A stretch of 64,000 nucleotides of DNA from Acetatifactor sp. (GTDB taxonomy: Bacteria; Bacillota; Clostridia; Lachnospirales; Lachnospiraceae). Where the stretch lies: positions 115,244 to 179,243 of the forward strand of contig JAILLF010000007.1 of assembly GCA_024693365.1 (NCBI GenBank), given 5' to 3'. Within the stretch, counting starts at the first letter, position 1. The number at the start of each line of letters is the position of its first letter. The position numbers and the translations under genes were made by a program. A model generated the notes under the pieces. It saw only the letters and a program-made list of their open reading frames with translations. It was not told the DNA's origin and ran no database searches. Shown here piece by piece: positions 25,524 through 33,943 of the stretch.

Positions 25524-27923
25524 ATGAAACTATTATTTACGTTAACGGGAAGTCAGTTGGAGGCATTGGCGCTTTCGGCTGGCGAGAAATTAGTATATTG
25601 CGTGCCGGCTGACTTGGCATACGTGCCAGGCGTGGGAACGAAGGCAGACAGAGCACCGGAGGCAGGAGCGGGAGCGAAGGCGGACGGGACGCGGAACTTT
25701 GGCGCCGGCGCAGCCGGCGAGTTAGAGAAACCGGGCGTTAGCGACCGGTATGAGACGGCCACCTACATAGCAGTGACAAACAAACGGTTAGTTGTTTTGG
25801 CCGGAGACAAGGTGACCTATCAAATTGCACTGAAGGATTGCGAGAAGGTGCGCTGCGAGCATCAGGTGGGTTGTGGCATCATCACGGTAACGACTTTGGT
25901 TGACAGTGATGAAAACATTATGGGAGAAGGGTACGACGTATGCGTTGCAAGGGTATCCATGAGGCAGATCGTTCGTGCCTCCTATGCGATACGGGGCGCG
26001 CAGGCAATCGTGCGGTCCCTGAAGGAAAACGGCGATGCGGAGAAGGCAGAGCAGATCACAAGCTCAGAATATGAGACGTATTGTGAGAAGTGCGGCCGCG
26101 CGATGCCGGGTACCAGCACCTGCCCTTATTGCGAGGGCAAGATGGACGTTGCAAAGAAATTTATGAGCCTGTGCGGCGGCTTCGTTGGCAAGCTATTGCT
26201 GATCAGCCTGTCAATGCTCGTGATCTCCGGAATGAACATGGCAAGGCCCATGGTACAGCGCTGGTTTATTGATGACGCGCTCTCGACGGGGGAGGGCACG
26301 TGGGCTGACCTGGGAATCTTTGTGGGCATCTCCTTTGCCTTTTTGATCGGCGCGATCCTTTTAGAGGTATGGAAAAATCTGGCCTGCATCAAGCTCGGCT
26401 CGGCACTTTCCATGTCCCTTCGCGAGAAGCTTTACGTGAAGATCCAGATTCTCTCGCTCTCCTTTATCAACAAGAGAAAGCCGGGAGAATTGATGAACAG
26501 GGTATCGCGAGATACGGGACGCATCCGCGAATTCTTTGAGGAAGTGTTTGGCTATATGTTTTCCACGCTTCTTACCATGATCGTGTCCCTAGTGGTCATG
26601 CTGACGATCAGCCCCCTCATGACGGGACTTTCGCTGATGTTTGTCGTGGTCGTGTTTGCCCTGATGAAGGTCTTTTGGCATCACATTCACACGATCTTTC
26701 ATCGCCAGTGGCTGAAGTCGGATGAGCTATCCAACAGCATTCAGGACATCATCTCTGGCATGAGGATCGTAAAGACCTTCGGAACGGAGGAACGCGAGGC
26801 AGAGCGCTTTTCCAAAAAGGCCAGGGATTATGCAAAGACGCAGTCCAGGAATGAGACCTTCTGGGCAATATTCTTTCCGATCCTGACGTTTCTGCTGGGA
26901 TGCGGTACTTACGTGGCCGTGCTGATTGGCGGTCAGAATGTTTTGGCTGGCAAGATGACCATGGGCCAGCTCGTACAGTTTATGACATACAGCGGATACC
27001 TGTTTGGACCGCTTGGCTGGATGACGCATCTGCCGAGAATGGTCATGCAGATGGTGACGAGCCTGAACCGCATTTATGACGTGCTGGACGAGGAGCCCAG
27101 GATCAAAGACCGCGACGGCAGCAAGGAAATTGAGATCAAGGGGCATTTCCAGTTTGAGAAGGTTTCCTTTGGCTATAACACCTATGAGCCCGTGCTGGAG
27201 GATATTAATTTTGAGGTGAAGCCTGGTGAGATGATTGGTCTTGTGGGAGCATCCGGTACCGGAAAATCCACCATGATCAACCTGATCATGCGACTCTACG
27301 ACCCGGATCAGGGGCGGATCATGCTGGACGGCGTGGATCTTCGTGACGTGAAGGTGGAAAGCCTTCATTCCCAGATCGGCGTGGTGCTGCAGGAAACCTT
27401 CCTGTTCTCAGGAACCATCCTTGACAACATTCGTTTTGCCAAGCCTACGGCAACGCTGGCAGAAGTGATCCAGGCAGCGAAGGCGGCCAATGCGCATGAC
27501 TTTATTTGTAAGACGCCGGATGGCTATAATACTTACGTCGGCGAGCACGGCTACAATCTTTCCGGCGGTGAGAGGCAGAGGGTGGCCATCGCGCGAGCCA
27601 TTTTAAACAACCCGAAGCTTTTGATTCTTGACGAGGCAACGTCTGCGCTTGATACCGAGAGCGAATTCCTGATCCAGCAAGCGTTAAACCGTCTCACCTC
27701 GGGAAGGACGACCTTTGCGATCGCCCACAGACTTTCGACGCTGCGTGAGGCGAACCGCCTGATCGTCATTGACAAGCATTCCATCGCGGAGATGGGCAGT
27801 CATAATGAACTTTTGGAGAAAAAGGGCATATATTATGGATTAGTAACGGCGCAGCTTCGCATGGCAGAGGGACGGCCGGTGGATAAAATTGGTGATGGAA
27901 ATGCCGCTGAAAATATGGTATAA
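25524..27923 (+). CDS. ABC half-transporter with interrupted PH-like domain and zinc ribbon
   Basis: A 799-residue paralogue of the transporter at 21829. The N-terminal PH-like domain is interrupted at residues ~37-72 by a Gly/Ala/Lys-rich insertion containing 'TKAD'/'AKAD' repeats. A zinc ribbon 'CEKCGRAMPGTSTCPYC' follows (~187-203), then six membrane helices, Walker A 'GASGTGKST' (~575), signature 'LSGGERQR' (~679) and H-loop 'AHRLST'. ATG 25524 has AAGGA 9 bases upstream. It probably pairs with the first half-transporter, and both ATP sites look intact. Confidence 0.85.
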   Translation: MKLLFTLTGSQLEALALSAGEKLVYCVPADLAYVPGVGTKADRAPEAGAGAKADGTRNFGAGAAGELEKPGVSDRYETATYIAVTNKRLVVLAGDKVTYQIALKDCEKVRCEHQVGCGIITVTTLVDSDENIMGEGYDVCVARVSMRQIVRASYAIRGAQAIVRSLKENGDAEKAEQITSSEYETYCEKCGRAMPGTSTCPYCEGKMDVAKKFMSLCGGFVGKLLLISLSMLVISGMNMARPMVQRWFIDDALSTGEGTWADLGIFVGISFAFLIGAILLEVWKNLACIKLGSALSMSLREKLYVKIQILSLSFINKRKPGELMNRVSRDTGRIREFFEEVFGYMFSTLLTMIVSLVVMLTISPLMTGLSLMFVVVVFALMKVFWHHIHTIFHRQWLKSDELSNSIQDIISGMRIVKTFGTEEREAERFSKKARDYAKTQSRNETFWAIFFPILTFLLGCGTYVAVLIGGQNVLAGKMTMGQLVQFMTYSGYLFGPLGWMTHLPRMVMQMVTSLNRIYDVLDEEPRIKDRDGSKEIEIKGHFQFEKVSFGYNTYEPVLEDINFEVKPGEMIGLVGASGTGKSTMINLIMRLYDPDQGRIMLDGVDLRDVKVESLHSQIGVVLQETFLFSGTILDNIRFAKPTATLAEVIQAAKAANAHDFICKTPDGYNTYVGEHGYNLSGGERQRVAIARAILNNPKLLILDEATSALDTESEFLIQQALNRLTSGRTTFAIAHRLSTLREANRLIVIDKHSIAEMGSHNELLEKKGIYYGLVTAQLRMAEGRPVDKIGDGNAAENMV

Positions 27924-28033
27924 TAAAATCACAAAAGAGAAGAGAAGCAAAAAGAGGAGGTTCCTAAAAAGCGTCACAAAGTAAGCCGATACTAGTTATG
28001 AGAGGCAACTGACTGACGGGAAGGAGGGCGCCT

Positions 28034-28756
28034 ATGAAATTTGAAAGAGTAGATGATAAAACCGTAAGATGCTTTATTTCCAACGAGGAATTGGAAGGCT
28101 ATCAGATTGACTATAAGGATTTTGTACTTCGGAGTGATAAGGCAAGGGAGGTCGTGCGCGACATCATTACGCAGGCTTCCGAGGAGGTGGGCTACAAGCC
28201 GCCAAAGTTTGCGTTTGACATGTCCATCATGATGTTGCCCGAGCAGGGCCTGGTGCTGACCTTCAGCGAGAGCGATCCACTGATGGATAAGGATGGCGGA
28301 AGGCTGATGGAATACTTGAAGGAAATGAAAAACATGTTTGCAAGCTCAGGAGCAAAGCAATCCGGAGACGGGCAGAAAACCCAGGCAGAAGATGCGAAAA
28401 CGCAGGGGAGCGAAACGCCCGGACCTGCGCAGCCTGAGATGGGAATTTTTGAATTCGAGAACTTGGGCAACGTGATGGAACTCGCGTCTGCCGTGCCTGG
28501 AAATCTTCGCGTACATAGCGAGCTCTATCGCATGAATGACAAGTATTATCTGTACCTGCACAAGGGTGCGGCCGCTTATCAGAGATACAGCAAGCTTTGT
28601 GTGCAGGCCATGGAATTTGGTACGGTCTACGGCGCCGAGGAGCAGAAGTACCTGTATCTGAGTGAACACGGCGAATGCCTAATCGCGGAGTGCGCGCTGA
28701 GAAAGCTTCACCTGGAAAAGAAGCCTAGTGTGAAAAAGCCCCGGAAGAAGGCGTAG
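28034..28756 (+). CDS. mecA: MecA-type ClpC adaptor protein
   Basis: A 240-residue protein. It begins 'MKFERVDDKTVRCFISNEEL', like the MecA/YpbH substrate-recognition domain, then has a flexible Gln/Gly/Ala-rich linker (~105-135) and the C-terminal ClpC-binding domain ('FENLGNVMELASAV', 'LYRMNDKYYLYLHK'). MecA proteins hand regulators such as ComK to ClpCP. GGAGG lies upstream of ATG 28034. It ends 7 bases from the convergent pseudouridine synthase gene. Confidence 0.8.
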   Translation: MKFERVDDKTVRCFISNEELEGYQIDYKDFVLRSDKAREVVRDIITQASEEVGYKPPKFAFDMSIMMLPEQGLVLTFSESDPLMDKDGGRLMEYLKEMKNMFASSGAKQSGDGQKTQAEDAKTQGSETPGPAQPEMGIFEFENLGNVMELASAVPGNLRVHSELYRMNDKYYLYLHKGAAAYQRYSKLCVQAMEFGTVYGAEEQKYLYLSEHGECLIAECALRKLHLEKKPSVKKPRKKA

Positions 28757-28763
28757 CACGGTA

Positions 28764-29804
28764 TTATGAAAGTACGCGCCGCATGTCCTCCGGCAAGGGA
28801 GCGGTGAACTCCATGGGTTCGCCCGTCATGGGATGGGGGAAGGAAAGCCTGTGGGAGTGAAGTGCCTGACGCGAAATGACTTCATAATCCGGATTGTATA
28901 GGTAGTCTCCGATGAGGGGATGGCCTATATGCTTTAAGTGAATACGGATCTGATGGGTACGACCCGTCTCCAGAATTAGGGAGATGAGGGAGTACCCATT
29001 TTTTTCTTCCAAAACGCGGTAATGCGTAACCGCCGGTTCACCATTCTCATAATCCACGCAGCGCTCTATGACGGAACCAGGTTTTCGACCGAGGGGTGCG
29101 GTTATGGTGCCGGTGGCTGGAGTGACCTTGCCGCGGACGATGGCGAGATATTCACGGACGAAGGATTGCGATGCCTTGCCCCATGGATTATTTGGAACGG
29201 CATCCGCGCCGCTGGCAGAAGAGAGGAAGGAGTTCGCGGCTGGGAGGGAGTAGCTTGTGGCTGGGAGAAGGGAGCTTGCGGCCGGTTCTTTCTGCCGGAC
29301 GTGCAAGGCTTTTGAAGCGACAAGGTCTCCAAGAATCCCGGCGCTTACGTAATGTTTTGCGATCACGGTCAGACCAGAGGTATCCCTATCCAAACGGCCT
29401 ATGCAGCGGAACGTGAAGGGTTCTCCCTTTTGGTGATAATAATAGGATACGGCATTGGCGAGGGTGTTGTCATAATTGTTTTGGGACGGATGGATCGGCA
29501 TGCCGGCCGGCTTATTTATGACTATAAGGTCCTCATCTTCAAAGATGACATTTAGGGGGAGGTTTACTGGGACGATGTTCTCGGAAGAGGTCATCTCCTC
29601 GATTTTTACGGTTAAAATGGCTCCGGGAAGAAGGTGGGCGTTCAGGTGGATGGGATTACCGTCCAAAAGTATGCTGGCGGGAAATTGTTTTAGTATTTTA
29701 AGGTTTTGCGTGGAGTAGCCCTTGGATTTTAGAAATCCCTTGATTGTTAATGGAATGTTTTCAATATCGGCTGACGGCAAATGATAAAAAATGGTTCTTG
29801 TCAT
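28764..29804 (-). CDS. RluA-family pseudouridine synthase
   Basis: A 346-residue protein. The catalytic motif is 'GRLDRDTSGL' with D139 as nucleophile; 'VINKPAGMPIHPS' and 'ETGRTHQIRIHLKHIGHPL' are the other signature blocks. The family isomerises uridine to pseudouridine in rRNA or tRNA; the site is not predictable. An S4-like N-terminal domain is suggested. A ~48-residue Ser/Ala/Pro-rich insertion (~166-213) splits the catalytic domain. This is the only minus-strand gene in the first 45 kb. Confidence 0.85.
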   Translation of the reverse strand: MTRTIFYHLPSADIENIPLTIKGFLKSKGYSTQNLKILKQFPASILLDGNPIHLNAHLLPGAILTVKIEEMTSSENIVPVNLPLNVIFEDEDLIVINKPAGMPIHPSQNNYDNTLANAVSYYYHQKGEPFTFRCIGRLDRDTSGLTVIAKHYVSAGILGDLVASKALHVRQKEPAASSLLPATSYSLPAANSFLSSASGADAVPNNPWGKASQSFVREYLAIVRGKVTPATGTITAPLGRKPGSVIERCVDYENGEPAVTHYRVLEEKNGYSLISLILETGRTHQIRIHLKHIGHPLIGDYLYNPDYEVISRQALHSHRLSFPHPMTGEPMEFTAPLPEDMRRVLS

Positions 29805-29910
29805 GAATGGTTACCTCATTTTCATGTTTTAAATACGTGATTGCGTAAATTTATTGTATATGAAAAGAGAAAAAACGTAAACGACAATGGGGTTTGTATT
29901 ATCAGAGAGA

Positions 29911-29939
29911 TTGACAATGTTCTTAAATTAAAGTATAAA
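29911..29939 (+). promoter_or_regulatory. Sigma-A-type promoter of polysaccharide locus, first unit
   Basis: TTGACA 29911-29916, 17-base spacer, TATAAA 29934-29939, reading towards the O-antigen-ligase-like gene. The sequence from TTGACAA through 'TAAATTAAAGTATAAA' is nearly the same as the promoter at 33012-33040. Confidence 0.8.
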
Positions 29940-30054
29940 ATTGTAGGAAGGTTTTTTTGCTGGTAGACTTTGTGACCTGGTAAATCTTGGAATGATTTCG
30001 GGGGTTAAAGGTTATGCGCTGCGATAAAAAAGCGCGGCGGCGGGAGATGAATTT

Positions 30055-31437
30055 ATGAGAGGGCGAAAAACGAAAGAGACGCGGGTGGCCTTAAAAGATG
30101 GTGCCCAAAAGATCATCATGGTGCACGTTTGCGTGCTCGCGCTCTTATACGCAGTGGAGGTATTGCTGACAAAGGGGCTGCTCAGCGTTTCGATGGAAAG
30201 GATTATGCGTGTCTTGGTGGGTGGGATTTCCGGATGCATGATCCTGCGGGCAGTAAGGAAAGGACGTCTGCTAAAGAAAAATGATTTTTGGATATGCATT
30301 TCTTTCTTCTTGTATATTTTTGGAGTGACGGTTCTTTATTATGGTTTTTCTTACCATTTGTTTATTTCCGGATTCTATTTTCATTGGATTAACGTATTGT
30401 TCCTGTTTTTCGCAGTTCGTACGGAAGAAAAACCAGATGAAGTACTGCGCCCGTTTTCGCTTACGTACGTGCTGGTGATTTTGTTGCAGGAAATCGTGAT
30501 CCTGGTTCACGCTACAAACACTCTGACGGAGGAGATTCCGGGCAGTGACAGAATTTGGGGCTGTTTTCGGGTTGGAAGATTATGCGGCATGTCAAATGCG
30601 AACACCATGTCATTCCATTGCATGACGGTTAGTTTGTTTTCCATTTTGGGATGGATGAAGGGAAAGGGAAAGGCAAGGCTTTTTTATGGCATGATTTTCT
30701 TTTTCCAATGGTTTCTTATGGGAATGACGAATTGCCGCACCACAATCTATTCTCTCACTTTTGCCATTGCATTGTTTTCCATGGCGATGGTTCGTAAACG
30801 CTTGACGGAAAAGGGGAAAAAGACTGCGTGGGTCTGGAGCGCCGGAATCCTTTCATTTATTGTCACGTTTTTCCTGATGGCAGGTTCCTTTATGCTTCCT
30901 ACGCTTATCTATCGAGGCGGCGTCACGTGCGTGGCAAAGATGACCCAAAATCAAAGATTGTTGGACAACGCTACGCTGGTATATGAACGCAACGTCACGG
31001 ATACAGATACGTTATTGGACAGGAAACAGGTTTGGAACCGGAGCCTGGAATTGATTTTTAAGAATCCTCGAAGAGCATTGCTTGGGATTTCCATTCGCAG
31101 TAAGGAAAACGTAAATGGACCGTATGAGGGACGGCATGACATTCTGATATCCTTTGCACATAATTCCATTTTGGAAATTCTTCGGAGATTGGGACTGGTT
31201 GGCCTGTGCTTTTGGCTTACTTTATTGTGCTTATGGGGAAAAAGAGCTCTTACCATCTATTTTGATGCAAAGAAAGAAAACTGGATGGTCTTTCTTGCGG
31301 CAGGAGGAGCAGGCGTATTGCTTACGGGCATGACGGAAATGGGACCATTCTTTTTCAACGTTGTTACGGGTATTCCGCTGTTCTTATTTATTTGCTGCGG
31401 ATATTGTATGAGGGATGAATTTGATGAGAAAAAATAA
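30055..31437 (+). CDS. O-antigen ligase-like membrane protein (Wzy/WaaL superfamily)
   Basis: A 460-residue protein with about ten to twelve hydrophobic segments. A large extracytoplasmic loop before 'SFAHNSILEILRRLGLVG' carries the histidine-containing signature of the Wzy_C/O-antigen ligase family. Such proteins polymerise or attach lipid-linked glycans outside the membrane. ATG 30055 follows GGGAGA and a ~115-base leader from the promoter. The gene overlaps the next one, so they are translationally coupled. Confidence 0.75.
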   Translation: MRGRKTKETRVALKDGAQKIIMVHVCVLALLYAVEVLLTKGLLSVSMERIMRVLVGGISGCMILRAVRKGRLLKKNDFWICISFFLYIFGVTVLYYGFSYHLFISGFYFHWINVLFLFFAVRTEEKPDEVLRPFSLTYVLVILLQEIVILVHATNTLTEEIPGSDRIWGCFRVGRLCGMSNANTMSFHCMTVSLFSILGWMKGKGKARLFYGMIFFFQWFLMGMTNCRTTIYSLTFAIALFSMAMVRKRLTEKGKKTAWVWSAGILSFIVTFFLMAGSFMLPTLIYRGGVTCVAKMTQNQRLLDNATLVYERNVTDTDTLLDRKQVWNRSLELIFKNPRRALLGISIRSKENVNGPYEGRHDILISFAHNSILEILRRLGLVGLCFWLTLLCLWGKRALTIYFDAKKENWMVFLAAGGAGVLLTGMTEMGPFFFNVVTGIPLFLFICCGYCMRDEFDEKK

Positions 31438-32920
31438 CGTTATACGCATTTTCATAATTATTATATTGATTGCATTGGCCTTTGGGATGGGTATGGTCGT
31501 GGAACAATGGAGGCAGGAAGCAAAACGTTCTTCTGCCGTTCAAGTCGATGCCGCCAACGTGAAGGAGGGTATTCAAAAATCGATCGGGGAGTACGTGAAG
31601 CTGATGCCGGGAACGACGGTAGAAATGTTAGACCCCGCTTTTTGGAAAACGGAAACCAGTCACGAGCTGCTTTTTACGCCGGAGGAAATAGAGTATTATC
31701 AAAATAATAACCCGATATCCGTTCTGTATTATGATGAGGCCGCGGGCAGGAGCCTACGCTTTTTTGTGGATGATCTCCCGGAGGAAATCGATGGGAGGTC
31801 AATGCATTCTCTGATAAATCTTCCGGATCCCGAAGATGCTGAAGAAAACGTGACGAAGCTTTACGTGAACGGAAGCCTTCCGGAAAAAGGATATTGGGAG
31901 GCCTTGAGAAATAATTGCGCCTTGGACGCGATTCCTGAGAAGGTGGTCCCCAAGTATGGCATTTGCATAAAAAGAACCGTGGCAATGGGCTATCCAACGG
32001 AGGATTTCGCTTCCAGTAATCCTTCTGAGCTCTTTTGTAATGATTTTGTCAGTGCGGAGATCATGCCACTTTCCGGCGTGGCTATTTTGCATGAAAGTCT
32101 GGATAAGACTTGGGTTTACGTCATAAATGGCTCTTATTGCGGCTGGATCAAAAAAGAAAATCTGGCAATGTGTAAAGACAAGGAAGAATGGCTGGCCATT
32201 TCACGGCCTCAGGATTTCCTGGTGGTGACGGGATGCGAAGTGCTTTTGGATGAGAGCGCCCTGCCCAATCATACGGCAGGCATGGTTCTTCCCATGGGAA
32301 CCAGGATCAAGCTGCTTTCGAAAGAGACAGGGCAGATCGCGGGGCGCGAAGGGTATGGATGTTATTTGGCGGAGATTCCTTATCGGGAAGAGGACGGCAT
32401 GATGGGACTGGAAAAGGTATGGATTCCCGTTGCAAAGGACGTGAACGTCGGCTTCCTTCCCATGACGTCAGATGCCGTAATCGAACAGGCATTTAAATTC
32501 CAGGGAAAGATTTATGGCTGGGGCGGATCCTTTTCTTCCAATGATTGCTCCGGAATGGTCCGGCAGGTATATGCCTGCTTTGGATTTGAGCTTCCCAGAA
32601 ACAGTAGTTCCATTTCCGAATTATATGATCTTGGGGGAACGGACTTCTTTGGAGCCACAAAGAAGAAAAAGTTGGAAACGTTAAAGAAACTTCCGACGGG
32701 CACGCTGTTGTACATGGACGGTCACCTCATGATTTATCTCGGGATGGTGGAAGAGAAGCCTTACGTAATCAGTTCATGTGCCACGTTTATCGCTCCGGGT
32801 GACGGGACCGGGAACGTTAAGGAGGCATATGGCGTATTTGTGTCGAACATGGATTTGTTGAGAAAAAACGGAAAAACCTGGCTGGACAGTTTTACGTATT
32901 TCCAGTGGAAAGATTATTGA
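31424..32920 (+). CDS. Membrane-anchored NlpC/P60 cell-wall hydrolase with SH3 domain
   Basis: A 498-residue protein. A single N-terminal transmembrane helix (residues ~8-28) is followed by a ~190-residue region of SH3b1-like type, an SH3-like segment ('WVYVINGSYCGWIKKENL') and a C-terminal NlpC/P60 domain. The catalytic Cys is in 'NDCSGMVRQVY' and the His in 'MDGHLMIYLGM'. These enzymes cleave peptidoglycan stem peptides. ATG 31424 (AGGG 9 bases before) is preferred over ATG 31415. It overlaps the ligase-like gene by 14 bases and ends the short operon. Confidence 0.8.
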   Translation: MRKNNVIRIFIIIILIALAFGMGMVVEQWRQEAKRSSAVQVDAANVKEGIQKSIGEYVKLMPGTTVEMLDPAFWKTETSHELLFTPEEIEYYQNNNPISVLYYDEAAGRSLRFFVDDLPEEIDGRSMHSLINLPDPEDAEENVTKLYVNGSLPEKGYWEALRNNCALDAIPEKVVPKYGICIKRTVAMGYPTEDFASSNPSELFCNDFVSAEIMPLSGVAILHESLDKTWVYVINGSYCGWIKKENLAMCKDKEEWLAISRPQDFLVVTGCEVLLDESALPNHTAGMVLPMGTRIKLLSKETGQIAGREGYGCYLAEIPYREEDGMMGLEKVWIPVAKDVNVGFLPMTSDAVIEQAFKFQGKIYGWGGSFSSNDCSGMVRQVYACFGFELPRNSSSISELYDLGGTDFFGATKKKKLETLKKLPTGTLLYMDGHLMIYLGMVEEKPYVISSCATFIAPGDGTGNVKEAYGVFVSNMDLLRKNGKTWLDSFTYFQWKDY

Positions 32921-32936
32921 GGATGGAAAATCTGAT

Positions 32937-32985
32937 AGGTACGGCCCGTTTCTTTTAGAAGAGGAAACGGCTCCGTACCTTTTTT
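32937..32985 (+). terminator. Rho-independent terminator
   Basis: Arms 'AGGTACGGCCCGTTTC' (32937-32952) and 'GAAACGGCTCCGTACCT' (32964-32980) pair with one small bulge and are followed by T5-6. It separates the ligase/NlpC pair from the glycosyltransferase operon. Confidence 0.85.
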
Positions 32986-33011
32986 GGGGGCCAATTGACT
33001 GCAATCGACGA

Positions 33012-33040
33012 TTGACAACCTACATAAATTAAGGTATAAA
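33012..33040 (+). promoter_or_regulatory. Sigma-A-type promoter of polysaccharide locus, second unit
   Basis: TTGACA 33012-33017, 17-base spacer, TATAAA 33035-33040. The spacer end 'TAAATTAAGG' repeats that of the promoter at 29911. It drives the nine-gene run 33116-42970. Confidence 0.8.
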
Positions 33041-33115
33041 GTAGAATGAAGGATTCATAATGGGTAATTATCGTCATAATTTATTATTATTTTGCCCTAG
33101 GAAGGAATTTGAGAC

Positions 33116-33940
33116 GTGAAACATACTTATTCTGTTTTAATGTCTGTATATAAGAAGGATTCACCAGTATTTCTTGCGGAAGCCTTGAAGAGCATTTATG
33201 ATGATCAGACCAGAAAACCGGATGAAATCGTTGTTGTGATGGATGGTCCGGTTACGTTGGAATTACAAAGTGTTTTAGAGGAGTTTCGGAAAGGAAAGGA
33301 AGAGATTGTAAAGTATTACCCGCAGGAGCAGAACCGCGGACTGGGAGAGGCACTTCGCATAGGATCAAACAATTGCAGCGGAGATTATATTTTCCGAATG
33401 GACTCTGATGACGTGAGCGCGCCAGAGCGATTTGAAAGGCAGATTCAATACGTGGAGGAACATCCGGAGGTTGATGCCCTTGGAACGGACATCGCGGAAT
33501 TTAAGGAGAGCATTCAGGAAAAAGAGAGGATACGTTCCTGTCCCGCAAAGCATGAGGACATAGTGAAAATGGGAAAGAAAAGAAATCCCATGAATCACGT
33601 TTCCGCCTGCATCAAAAAAGAAGCGTTGGAAAGCTGCGGCGGATATGAGACATTGCTTTTGCTGGAAGATTATTACTTGTGGTTAAAGATGATCGCAAAC
33701 GGGCGGAAGCTGGCGAACCTGAACGAGCCTTTGGTACACGTAAGGATTGGAAACGGGTTTGATTCCAAGAGGGGCTCCTTAGAAAGGACGCATGGATGGA
33801 AGGTGTTGCAGGATTACATGCTTGCGCATGGCATGATCACGAGGTTTGAGGCTTTTTGCAACATGATATACATCAATGTTTTTGTGAGAACTCCCGCGTG
33901 GTTGAAAAGGATATTGTACGAAAAGCTTTTGAGAAAGTGA
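33116..33940 (+). CDS. Glycosyltransferase family 2
   Basis: A 274-residue GT-A glycosyltransferase: 'YSVLMSVYKKDSPVFLAEAL' begins the nucleotide-binding fold, 'FRMDSDDVS' is the DxD-type metal site and 'LLEDYYLWLKM' the acceptor-side catalytic segment. It would add a sugar from a nucleotide donor to a lipid-linked glycan at the inner membrane face. GTG start at 33116 with AAGGAA upstream. It is the first gene after the second promoter. Confidence 0.85.
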   Translation: MKHTYSVLMSVYKKDSPVFLAEALKSIYDDQTRKPDEIVVVMDGPVTLELQSVLEEFRKGKEEIVKYYPQEQNRGLGEALRIGSNNCSGDYIFRMDSDDVSAPERFERQIQYVEEHPEVDALGTDIAEFKESIQEKERIRSCPAKHEDIVKMGKKRNPMNHVSACIKKEALESCGGYETLLLLEDYYLWLKMIANGRKLANLNEPLVHVRIGNGFDSKRGSLERTHGWKVLQDYMLAHGMITRFEAFCNMIYINVFVRTPAWLKRILYEKLLRK

Positions 33941-33943
33941 GAA

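Noticed and set aside
21829..27923. Cyanophycin storage locus
   Set aside because: DUF1854 and ABC genes resemble those near cyanophycin genes elsewhere, but no cyanophycin synthetase or cyanophycinase is in the window.
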